64,000 nucleotides of DNA from Vespula vulgaris (taxonomy: Eukaryota > Arthropoda > Insecta > Hymenoptera > Vespidae), in contig NC_066591.1 in NCBI RefSeq assembly GCF_905475345.1, forward strand, positions 1,480,001 through 1,544,000, written 5' to 3'. Within the stretch, counting starts at the first letter, position 1, and the number at the start of each line of letters is the position of its first letter. The notes beneath the pieces are model-generated. The model worked only from the letters and a program-made list of their open reading frames with translations, made no database searches and had not been told where the DNA came from. The translations under genes were made by a program, and so were the position numbers. Positions 36,354 through 47,444 of the stretch are shown in pieces.

Positions 36354-38987
36354 TCAATTGATTGGATATAATCGGGATACCGTCGACATCTTTTTCCTTT
36401 TACGAGCAAAAATATATCTTTCTAAGATCAGAATGCAAATACTTAAAATAATGCCGACAAAGATGAATAAAAAAAGTGATATTACGCTGATTAAGTGAAC
36501 CGGTTGATGCTGAGCCATATTCATGGATTTCTTTTCAGATATCATATCTCTTATACGATTATTCATTCCCTTGTTGATATAATCCTTTACTCTGGAAAGA
36601 ATTTTGTGATTTAACGTACATCGAATAAATATTACCATTATTAAATAATTATCTACTTACTGAGTATTAATGACGTTAGTTATTTGATTGCGTTTGGATA
36701 AAACCATAGCAAATGCTTCTACACGTCCCGTTTCAATAGGAACAATTTCACATGGCATTTTATCAATTCTAACATCATCCACATGAATGGTCGTATAGAT
36801 CGCTAGTTTATGATTTTTGCAAATCTATAATTCGAAAAGCTTTATTAATGAAATCATGTTTATACACACACACACATATATATATAAATAATTGTTAATT
36901 GTACTGCATCATACATCTACAAATCCTTCATTTAGAGTCAATGGTAATTTTTCTTCATCCAACATCAATTTCATCAATTTCTTTTCAAGCGGATCATCTG
37001 AATTCTACAAATAAATATTTTTATTCGTAGGAAAAACGTCAATAGTATGTATCATACTTACGGCAAATATATCATATTCAGCTGTATCACGAACGACGAT
37101 AAGTTCATAAGTACCATCTTCAACAAAAGTTTCTAACGATTGAAAGGGTAATTTTCGGAGACCAGCCGTTAAAAAACTCGTCAATGATGCAGAATATGCA
37201 GCCGATATGATTACAGCCAAAAAAAATATAGAGAAGTACGCTATTCTTAATGAAAATCTATCAGGAATATCTAAATCAAACGAATAACACTTCATAAATA
37301 TACTATATAAATAATATATATAATCAATATATTCAAATATTAATATTTCAAATATTAATGTATTTAAATCCAACATATTTAATATATCAAAAATCTATCA
37401 CGAATATCAAAATAAAATGTATAATACTTTAGAAATATATTTCATAAATAATCTATTGTAATCAATATATTGTAAATAAATATATAGTATAAATAATATT
37501 CTATAAATAATACTATATAAATACGACTATTTATTAATTTATATTAATTATTAAGTACTATTAATTACTATATTATGAAAAAAAATAATAGTAACAAAAA
37601 TAAAAAAAACCTTCCACTTGAATACCTTCCACTCCACGTTGACAAAATATATTCCAAACATCCAGAAAATTGTCGACTAATAATTGGCCTACACTACGAT
37701 TGTTTTTGTCCTTTATTTTCAGGAAAATCAGTAAAATCGATGCAAGGAGTAATATTCCAAGTATAGCCATCCAGATAGATCGAGAGAAAGTCTAAAAAAA
37801 ATTCAAACGAATTAACCTAAGAAAAATAAAAAGAGAAATAATTCGATCGAAGGTTATCGTACTAAAAAATATGATGACCATTTAATCTCGAATAATCCTG
37901 GTTCCTGTATGTACAGATAGGTTTTAGTGGTGAGAAGAGGGAACGAGAAGTCAACTGCAGACAATCTGTTTTGTGTTAATGCAAATACTGGTAAAGCAAT
38001 GTCAGCACGTCCAGCATATACTTCACCAATTGCACCGGTCCAAATGTTTTTTTCCGGGTACCATCGTCCATACGAAACTACCTCCGACACAATTTTAATC
38101 TTAAAATTCAAAGTAGTACAAAGTGTTCTTAAGATTGTACTTAATAATCCCTGAAATTCGCCAGACTCGTCTAAGTACACGAACGATGAAGCCTGAAAAT
38201 ATTATTAACGACGATTTCTTTCGATTAGAAAATAGATGATATATCTAAAAGAAAGATATTTTACTTTAACTAAAGCAGCTCTCATGGTCAAACCCTGTAA
38301 ATTATATCTTCTCTCGTAAAGAGAACCTGGAACTATTTTAGTGATTCCTTTTTCTAAACTCCAAGTTGCTAAATCTTCGATCTCGGTGCGATTCGAGTTG
38401 ATGGAATACCACTCTCGTAGAATATTTTCTGTACCACAACGGACCAATACTTCCGAGTCGAATCTTAAATGAAATATGTTACCTGGTGGATTGTGACAAT
38501 AATCGGGATCATCACCATTGTAAATAAATAAAATTAGCCACACGGCAAAGGTCATCTCAAAGGTGTTGCTTGCTAAGGAGAACTCATTCATATCATTGTC
38601 ATTAGATATAATCACGATGTATTGTGGTCGTACGATTCGGCTTATGTAATACGATGATTTATGAATATCGGAAAAGTAAAATTTCGATGTCAGAAAACCT
38701 TCCCGAGAAAGTGTACGTGTCCACTTTAATATCATCGTTGTAATTTCCATTTCTGATAAAAAAGAAATTGAAGATAGTAAAAATGAAGAAAGGAATGTGA
38801 AATATATTTTCGTACCGTTTATCAATTTGGAGTACGTGAAAATTATAGATTTCGATCCGTATAGTTTGCCAACTTCGACAAATAAAGAAACATGCTCTTC
38901 GCCGATTAATAATTTTTCGTACGATCTTGTGACTTTCGATAGAAGAAAAAGAACGACGAGAATCTTCAATCGCACAACGTACGTCAT
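36354..38987 (-). CDS. IR75-like ionotropic receptor, array copy 7 (618 aa), atypical pore
   Basis: Exons in transcript order: 38987-38816, 38752-38265, 38192-37863, 37791-37626, 37270-37062, 37004-36915, 36824-36661, 36591-36354; 619 codons with stop. An in-frame ATG 13 codons upstream (39026) exists; MTYVVRLKILVVLFLL is preferred because paralogues start there and the promoter motif is then 118 nt away. Domain order is as in copy 4. Domain exon has NGDDPDYCHNPPGNIFHLRF, two residues shorter after REWYSI than in copies 4, 6 and 8. S1 has ALTQNRLSAVDFS. The pore reads WNIFCQRGVEG where most other copies have WGIFCQQGLAG: the second Gln is Arg and the next residues are acidic, next to the Q/R site of classical glutamate channels. 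Intron 4 (37625-37271) is expanded by AT-rich sequence. The tail ends SRLYPIN. Altered ion selectivity is possible (inference). Confidence 0.88.
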
Positions 38988-39104
38988 TTTTTTTCGAATA
39001 TGTTCAGCGATAGGCTTCTTAATCAAATTCTACTGATCACCTTACAACTTGGAAATAAATTCATGAGAATATTTTCACGTTGCAAGGTGAGACGATCGTA
39101 AGAG

Positions 39105-39113
39105 ACTAAATTT
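39105..39113 (-). promoter_or_regulatory. Proximal promoter motif, copy 7
   Basis: Minus AAATTTAGT, 118 nt upstream of the chosen ATG at 38987. Flanked by GATCGTAAGAG, shared with copies 4, 8 and 9. Confidence 0.45.
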
Positions 39114-39417
39114 CTCAATTGCTTAATTCATTGTGCTTGTCCTACTAATACGAATGCATTTAACGTAACATGTATGTATGTGTGTGAGTATGTATCATTC
39201 TATATTCTTACGAAGAAAAGAATTTTTTGCGTGCAGGCACCGAGATAACATCGATCGATTAAAGAAATTCATTTGAATTTCACTTTCTCATCCATTTAGT
39301 TTTAACTTTCATGTATATATAAACATATTTTGTATATACATATTTCTACCTGCATTTATCTATATTCACCTACACGTTACTTTTTTACATGCGTTCGTAT
39401 ACCATATGCTTGTGAAG

Positions 39418-39530
39418 CATAAAGTGTTAAAAGCTACGTTGAACTTCCATCAAAGTAATTTAATAACCATTCTAATCGATATAAAGAGATGTTCGATAAG
39501 CATTTGACTAGATGATTTGCATCCATCACG
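39418..39530 (-). promoter_or_regulatory. Distal conserved upstream block, copy 7
   Basis: CTAATCGATATAAAGAGATG, then a second GATAAGCATTTGAC. Core about 488 nt upstream of the ATG. Confidence 0.4.
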
Positions 39531-40222
39531 CGTAATGTTTTAATTATTTTTTATCCAAGCAGCAAACATGGGTTTAGAGTAGAGAATTATCATAATTGAT
39601 TAAGATGGTGCTTGGGAACGTAAAAAAATCTGATAAAAACATTAGAAAGACAATATGTTTCATATTAATTTTATTAAGATTATGTGAATACATAGGATAA
39701 TTATATAATATTATTTAAAACGACATTCAATTGCAAATATAATATTATAAAAGATACTATTTCTTAAAATTAAAAGATACTATTTCTATTATAATGTATA
39801 TGAACATATAAATACGTACATCATAACGTATGTGCGTGATGATACATCTTGATAGTTATCAAAGACTATTTGACATGCTGGTGTAGACAAGATATGATTT
39901 GCCCTAAATAGAAAATTTGAAATATTCGAAGTATTTCGAAGGAATTAAAATACTTACACGCGTGCATTCCTCTGATAAAGAAAATGTATCATACGAATGT
40001 ATCAACGTTTAACGTAATGAAGACATTTCATTTCAATTTAAAATAGTGCTAAATAATGCAGAAACTTAGATATGCCTAAGAATATTTTTATTCCATTAGG
40101 AAATTACAAGCATAATAATTGATTAAAAACGAATATTAGCATAGTCGTTAATATTTCGTGAATACTCATTCGTGATTAATGTATTCTTTTCCGATAACTT
40201 TGCATCGCAAAATTCTAACAAT
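39531..40222. other. Spacer between copies 7 and 8
   Basis: No gene. Homologous blocks at 39833-39900 (GTGATGATACATCTTGATAG) and 40000-40200 (3'-flank). Confidence 0.5.
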
Positions 40223-42639
40223 TCAATTCATTGGACACAATCGAGATACCATCGACATCTTCTTTCTTTTACGAGCAAAAATACATCTTTCTATCATCAG
40301 AATACAAACACTTACAATGATACCGATTAAGATGAAGAAAAAAAGTGATATTACACTGGTTATGTAAACCGATTGATGCTTGATCATGTCATTGGCATCA
40401 TTTTCAGGTAGCATATCTTTTATACGATTATTCATTCCATTGTTGATAAATGTCGTCAAGCTGGAATAAGAATTATGATTTAAAGTACATCAAATAAATA
40501 TCAACATTATTAACTATTATCTACTTACTGAAAATTGATGACATTAGTGAATGGATTGTTCTTAGACAAAATAATGGCAAATGCTTTTTTACGCCCCGTA
40601 TCGATACGAACAATATTACATGGCATTTTACTTAGTTCAGATTCCCTTTCTAGATTAGACGAATAAATTGCTAATTTATGATTTTTACAAATCTATAATT
40701 TTAAAATATTATAAATAAAAAATGTTATATAAGAAAGTAAATATAACAATGTATATATATATATATATAATATTTCAGTTTTGTTTATTATATTCAATCA
40801 TACATTCGTAAGTGCCTCCAATACAGTTATTGGCAATTTTTCCTCGTCCAACATCAACTTCATTAATTTCTTTGCAAGAGGTTCATCCGAATTCTAGAAA
40901 TTAATACTCTCAATTCGGAAAAAAAACGTCGATAATACAAATCATACTCACTGCGAAAAAATCATAGTCTGCCGAATCGCGATAGACAGAAAATTGATAA
41001 GTACCATCTTCGACGAAGTCCTCCAATGAACGAAAAGGTACATTGTGTATACCGATAGTCAAAAAACTCATCATTGACGCAGAATATGCAGCCGATGTGA
41101 TCACAGCCAAAAGAAATATAGAATAGTACGCTATTCTTAATGAAACTCTATCAGGAATATCTAAATCAAGCAAGTGATGTTTTCTATAAAGATGACTGTT
41201 CGAAGTAGAAAAAAGAAAAATGAAAAAATAATACCTGCCAGTCCCTGTTGACAAAACATGCCCCAAACATCCAGAAAATTATCGGATAATAATTGTCCCA
41301 TGCTACGATCGTTTCTATCCTTCATTTTGAGAAAAATCAATAAAATCGGTACAACTATTAATACCGCAAATATAGCGATCCAAATAGATCGTGAGAAAGT
41401 CTAAAAAAAAAAAATTCATACAAATTAACTTCAGAAGAATACAAAAAGAGAAATAATTCGATTGAAGATTATACTAGAAGATGTACTAAAAAATAAGATG
41501 ACCACTTGATCTCGAATATTTCTGGTTCTCGTATGTAAAGAGATACTTTTGATGTGACAAGAGGGAACGTGAAATCAACGGCATTCAATCTGGCTTTCGT
41601 CATAGTAAATGCTGAAAAAGAAACGTCTGCTCGTCCAGAATATAATTCACCAATTGCACCGGTCCAAGTGTTATTTTTCGAATCCCATTTTCCGTAAGTA
41701 TCTACCTCCGAGACAATTTTAAAACTAAAATTCAGATTAACACAAAGTTCTCGTAACATTCTACCAAATATACCATCTAATTCGCCAACCTCATTTATGT
41801 ATATTATCGATGAAGACTAAAGAAGAAAAGTGAATTAACAATGACGATTCATTTCGAGTAGAAAATAAATAAGATATATGAAAGAAAAGCATTTTACCTT
41901 AACTAAAACTGCTCTCATGGACAAACCTTGTAAATTATATCTTCTCTTGTAAAGAGAACCTGGAGCAATTTTAGTAATTCCTTTTTCTATACTCCAGGTT
42001 GCTAAATCATCGATCTCCGTTCGATTCGAATCGATATCGATCGAATACCATTCTCGTAAAATATTTTCGGTATTGCAACGTACCAACATTTCCGAGTCGA
42101 ATCTTAAATGAAATATGTTACCTGGTGGATTGTGACAATAATCGGAATTATTTCCGTTGTAAATGAATAAAACTAGCCACACAGGAAATGACATGTCTAA
42201 GGTACTGGTTGCTATAGAAAACTCATTAATGTCATTGTCATTAAATATAATGGCGATATAATGAGGTCGCACGATTCGATTTACGTGATACGATGATTTA
42301 TGCAATTCCGAAAAATAAAAGCTCGTTGTTGAAAGACCTTCTCGAGAAAGTGCACGCGTCAGTTTGAACATCATCATTTTCATCTCCATTTCTGAAGAAA
42401 AAGAAAATAAATATTGATACGATGTAGAAATCTAATCGAGTGTAATTGTAATTAAATATATTTATCGTACCTTTTATGGATTGGCCGTATAAAAATATTA
42501 TGGGCTTCGTTGGATATAATTTGCAAATGTCGACGATAAATCTAAGGCGTTCCTCGTCGATAGAAAAAAATTCGTACGAAATTGCGATCTTCGGAAGAAG
42601 AAAAACAAAGACCAATATCTTTAATCGCTCAAAGAACAT
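40223..42639 (-). CDS. IR75-like ionotropic receptor, array copy 8 (619 aa), chimeric
   Basis: Exons in transcript order: 42639-42471, 42391-41898, 41816-41487, 41400-41235, 41160-40952, 40893-40804, 40692-40529, 40460-40223; 620 codons with stop. Exons 1-4 belong with copies 4 and 6: the same MFFxRLK start, the 494-nt domain exon with SIDIDSNRTEI, TMTKARLNAVDFTFPL in S1, and a similar exon 4. From exon 5 on it groups with copies 7 and 9: DIPDRVSLRIAYYSIF, SDEPLAKKLMKLM, and the 238-nt last exon ending KKMSMVSRLCPMN. The switch falls around intron 4. Pore is WGMFCQQGLAG; gate motif SAAYSASMMSFLT. It appears intact and may combine the ligand-entry part of one lineage with the channel part of another. 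Confidence 0.9.
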
Positions 42640-42754
42640 TATTTTTTCTGCATATGTCGATCGATAGACGTATTAATCGAATTCTACGAATTATACGTTT
42701 TATAGAATGTCATGAGAAAATTTTTCACCTGACGACGAAAGAAGATCGTAAGAG

Positions 42755-42763
42755 ACTAAATTT
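42755..42763 (-). promoter_or_regulatory. Proximal promoter motif, copy 8
   Basis: Minus AAATTTAGT, 116 nt upstream of the ATG. The surrounding 42690-42800 matches copies 4 and 6 more than its right neighbour, in line with the 5' origin of this chimera. Confidence 0.45.
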
Positions 42764-43069
42764 CTTTTTTATTAGGAGTGAAATATTGCCACTTGGACTG
42801 TCGCACTTTATGTAATGTAAGGTGTTTATATGTGTGTGTATGTGTGTGTATAAAGGTGAGTCTACATTTTTTCGAAGAAAATAATTTCATGCGTGCTGTC
42901 ACTGAAGTAACATCCATCGATTAATGAAATTCATTTTAATTTCTCTTTTCCTTTCATTTTTTTACCGTCGATGTGTATGTTTGTTCATATATACGTACAT
43001 ATATAACTATATATGTCTGTATTCACGTATATACATACATACTCGTTTACACAAACGTATGATTAAAAA

Positions 43070-43170
43070 ATGTGATAATGTCTTAAAAACTACGTCGCTC
43101 TTTCTTAGAAATAATTTAATAGCTATTCTAATCGATATAAACAAAGTAATCATTTGACAAAATAATTTGC
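43070..43170 (-). promoter_or_regulatory. Distal conserved upstream block, copy 8
   Basis: ATTCTAATCGATATAAACAA and TTTGACAAAATAATTTGC. Core about 492 nt upstream. Confidence 0.4.
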
Positions 43171-43737
43171 GTATATATGTATATCACAACATATATTCTA
43201 GTTATTCGTTATCTATTAACGTAGGCTTATAATAGAAAATTATTATAATCCATTAAAAAGATGTATGACGTATACTTTTACAATGTTTTTTATAATTTAT
43301 ATATATATATAATCTATCTGTGTGATGATACATTATGATTATTATCATAAAATATTTAACATACTAGTAATATCAGAATATCTCTTGCTCTATAAAGAAC
43401 AATGTTTATTAAAAAACATGAGAAAACCTAAATCAATTACTCCGATTGATCACAAGTGCAAAATAAATAGCGAAAATAAATTTTCTTACGAATTTATCAA
43501 TGTTTAATATAATGAAGAAATTTCATTTCAATTTGAAACAATGCTGAATAATGCGAAAGTTTAGATATGCATAAGAATATTTTTATTCCATTAGGAAATT
43601 ACAAGCATAATAATTCATTGAGAACGAATATTAGCATAATCGTTAATATTTCATGAATACTCATTTGTGATTAATGTATTTCTTTCCCATATCTTTTAAC
43701 ACGGTTCTTTATTTTTACATCCCAAAATTCTGACAAT
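43171..43737. other. Spacer between copies 8 and 9
   Basis: No gene. Homologous blocks at 43318-43390 and 43500-43690. Confidence 0.5.
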
Positions 43738-46154
43738 TCAATTGATTGGATACAATCGAGATACTATCGACATTTTCTCCCTTTTACGAGCAAAAATACA
43801 TCTTTCTATGATCAGAATACAAAAACTTAAAATGATACCAATTAAGATGAAGAAAAAAAGTGGTATTACGCTGGTTATGTAAACTGGTTGATGCTTGATT
43901 TTATCATTGGATTCCTGTTCAGATACGATATCTCTTATACGATTATTCATTCCATTGTTGATATATTCCTTTAAACTGAAACGAATTGTGATTTAAAGTA
44001 CATCAAATGAGTATTAACATTTTTAGTTAATTATGTACTCACTGACTATTAATGATGTCGGTGAATGGATTCTGCTTCGATAAAATTATACCAAGTGCTT
44101 CTATACGTCCTGTGTCAATAGAAACAATTTCACATGGTATTTTTTCAATTAGAATATCTTCTATTCGACTGGATGTATAGATCGCTAGTTTATGATTTTT
44201 ACAAATCTATAATTCAAAAACGAGTTATATTAATGAAATCATGTTGTATATATAATTTCATTTTTGTTCATTATATTTCATCATACATTCATAAATCCTT
44301 CGTATATAGTTATTGGCAATTTTTCCTCGTCCAACATGAATTTCATCAATTCCTTTTCAAGCGGATCATCCGAATTCTACAAATAAATATATTCATTCAT
44401 AGAAAAAACGTTAATAGTACGTATCATACTTACGACAAATACATCATATTCAGCAGTATCACGAATGACGATAAGTTGATAAGTACCATCTTCAACGAAA
44501 GTTTCTAACGATTGAAAGGGTAATTTTTGGATACCGGCTGTTAAAATGCTCGTCATTGATGCAGAATATGCAGCCGATATGATCACAGCCAAAAGGAATA
44601 TAGAAAAGTACGCTATTCTTAATGAAAATCTATCTGGAATATCTATATTAAATGAATAAATCTTTATAGAAAGATAACTGTTAAAATAAACAAAAAATTA
44701 TCGAAATCAAAATGGAAAAATATCGAATGATACCTGCCAATCCCTGTTGACACAATATACCCCAAATCTCTAGAAGATTGTCGGATAATAATTGTCCCGT
44801 GTTACGAACGTATTTATTCTTCATTTTGAGAAAAATCAATAAAATCGATGCAGTAATTAATATTCCAAATATAGCGATCCAGATCAATCGAGAAAAAGTC
44901 TAAAAAAGAATACATGTAAATTCACGTACGGAAAAGAGAAATAAAAATAATTCGAGTTACATATCTTATTATAAAAATAATAAAATTAAAGTCCTATAGA
45001 AATAATAAAAGTTATCATACTAGAAAATAAGATGACCATTTAATCTCGAATAATCCTGGTTCCTGTATGTAAAGATAGGTTTTACTGGTGAGAAGAGGAA
45101 ACGAGAAGTCCACTGCAGTCAATCTGTTTTTTGTCAAAGCAAAAACCGGTAAGCCAATGTCAACATGTCCAGTATATAATTCACCAATTGCACCGGTCCA
45201 AGTATTTCTTTCCGAGTTCCATCTTCCATACAGATCTACTTCCGACACAATTTTAATACTAAAATTCGCTGCAATACAAATTGCTCTCAACATTCTACTT
45301 AATATACCGTCTAATTCGCCAAATGCGTTTTTGTAAAGGAACTGTGAATTCTGAAAATGAAAAATCTAATAATAATGTCGATTCTTTTCGATAGAAAATA
45401 AATAAATATATCCAGAAGAAAAATATTTTACCTTAACTAAAACGGCTTTCATGGTCAAACCCTGTAAATCACATCTTCTCTGGTAAAGAGAACCTGAAAC
45501 TATTTTAGTGATTCCTTTCTCTAAACTCCAAGTTGCTAAATCATCGATCTGTGTTTGATTCGAGTTGATGGAATACCACTCTCGTAAAATATTTTCCGTA
45601 CCGCAAAGGACCAACACTTCGGAATTAAATTTTAAATGAAATATGTTACCTGGTGGATTGTGACAATAATCGGGATCATTTCCATTGTAAACGAATAAAA
45701 TTAGCCACAGAGCATAAGACATGTCGAAGGTACTGCTTGCTAAGGAGAACTCATTCATGTCATTGTCATTAGATATAATTACGATGTATTGGGGTCGTAC
45801 GATTCGGTTTACGTAATACGATGATTTATGAATATCGGAAAAGTAAAATTTCGTTGTCGCAAGACCTTCCCGAGAAAGTGCGCGTATCCATTTAAACATC
45901 ATCGTTGTAATTATCATTTCTGATAAAAAGGAAACTAAAGTTTATAAAAATAAAGAAACGAATGTGAGATATATTTTCCTACCGTTCATTAATTTAGAAT
46001 AGGAGAAAATTATAGATTTCGATCCGTAGAGTTTGCAAATTTCGATGAATAAAGAAACGTGCTGGTCGCCGAGTAATAATTTTTCGTACGATCTTGCGAT
46101 TTTCGATAGAAGAAAAAGAACGAAGAGAATCTTCAATCTCACAACGTATGTCAT
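43738..46154 (-). CDS. IR75-like ionotropic receptor, array copy 9 (618 aa)
   Basis: Exons in transcript order: 46154-45983, 45919-45432, 45350-45021, 44899-44734, 44642-44434, 44376-44287, 44206-44043, 43975-43738; 619 codons with stop. Start MTYVVRLKILFVLFLL is chosen over an ATG 13 codons upstream (46193) for the same reasons as copy 7. Domain exon has DPDYCHNPPGNIFHLKFNSE and SINSNQTQIDDLATWSLEKG. S1 reads GHVDIGLPVFALTKNRLTAV, so the usual GRAD is GHVD. Pore WGILCQQGLAG; gate motif SAAYSASMTSILT, with Ile for the usual Phe. Tail SRLYPIN. It is the closest full-length relative of copy 7 throughout, but keeps the normal Gln-Gln pore. Function as for the family, ligand unknown. Confidence 0.9.
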
Positions 46155-46271
46155 TTTTCTTCGAATATGTTCAGCGATAGACTTATTAATCAAATTCTAC
46201 TGATCACTTTACAATTTGGAAAGAAATTTATGAGAATATTTTCACGTTACGACGAGAGACGATCGCAAGAG

Positions 46272-46280
46272 ACTAAATTT
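46272..46280 (-). promoter_or_regulatory. Proximal promoter motif, copy 9
   Basis: Minus AAATTTAGT, 118 nt upstream of the ATG at 46154. Preceded on the plus strand by GATCGCAAGAG. Confidence 0.45.
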
Positions 46281-46579
46281 TTCAATTGCTTAGTCCATTG
46301 TGCTAGTCGCATGAATGAGAATGTATTTAATATAACATATACGTATGTTTGAGAACGTGTCATTCTATATTCTCACAAAGAAAACAATTTTTTACGTCTT
46401 GGCATTGGAATAATATTGAACGATTAATAAAGTTTATTTTAATTTACCATTTCTTCGATTTTTTTTCTTCTTTGATATGGGTATGTATGCATATACATAT
46501 ATATATACATATTTCTGCTTGTATTCATCTACATACATACGTTATCCTTTTACTCACATCCGTACACCGTATAATTATA

Positions 46580-46690
46580 AAGTATAACGTCTTAGAAGCT
46601 ACGACGCACTTCCATCAAAGTAATTTGATAGCCATTCTGATCGATATAAAGAGTTGATCGATAAGCTCTTGACAAAGTGATTTGCGTCCA
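46580..46690 (-). promoter_or_regulatory. Distal conserved upstream block, copy 9
   Basis: CTGATCGATATAAAGAGTTG followed by GATCGATAAGCTCTTGAC, giving two ATCGAT words. Core about 486 nt upstream. Confidence 0.4.
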
Positions 46691-47444
46691 TCACACAAAA
46701 TATTTGAATTATTCTTTATCCGCAAACACAAACTTATTATAGAAAATCATTACTCTCGATTAAAAGGGTTTATTACTCGATTAAATGATTAAATTGGTAA
46801 TATACAAAAATCTGATAAAAACATTCGACAAACAATATATTCCATATTGGTCTTATTAGGAATATATGAATAGATAGAATGATTATATAATAATATTATT
46901 TAAAAGGACATTCAATCTACGTCAATTTCCTATTGGAAATGTAATACTATAAGATATACTATTTCTTAAAATTAAAAAATACTATTTCTTTTATAAGATC
47001 TATGCACATGTGGATACATACGTAATAATATACATGCATGATGATATATCTTAATAGTTATCATAAATTATTTGACATATTGGTGTAGACAAAATATGAT
47101 TTACCCTAGACAGAATATTCGGAATATTCGAAGTATTTCGAAGAAATTAAAATACTTACACGCGTGCATTCGTTTAATAAAGAAAATGTATCATACGAAT
47201 GTATCAACGTTTAACGTAATGAAGAAATTTCATTTCAATTTAAATTAGTGCTAAATAATGCAGAAGCTTAGATATGCATAAGAATATTTTTATTCCATTA
47301 GGAAATTACAAGCCTAATAATTGATTAAAAACGAATATTAGCATAGTCGTTAATATTTCGTGAATACTCATTCGTGATTAATGTATTCTTTTCCGATAAT
47401 TTTGAATACGGTTCTGCCTTTTTACATCGCAAAATTCTAATAAT
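46691..47444. other. Spacer between copies 9 and 10
   Basis: No gene. Homologous blocks at 47037-47105 and 47200-47400, very similar to those in the spacer between copies 7 and 8 (e.g. CACGCGTGCATTC, CATACGAATGTATCAACG). Confidence 0.5.

Noticed and set aside
38988..39026. Upstream in-frame ATG of copy 7 (and the like at 46193 for copy 9, 57269 for copy 12)
   Set aside because: Paralogues lack the extension, it would put polar residues before the signal peptide, and the promoter spacing fits the inner ATG.
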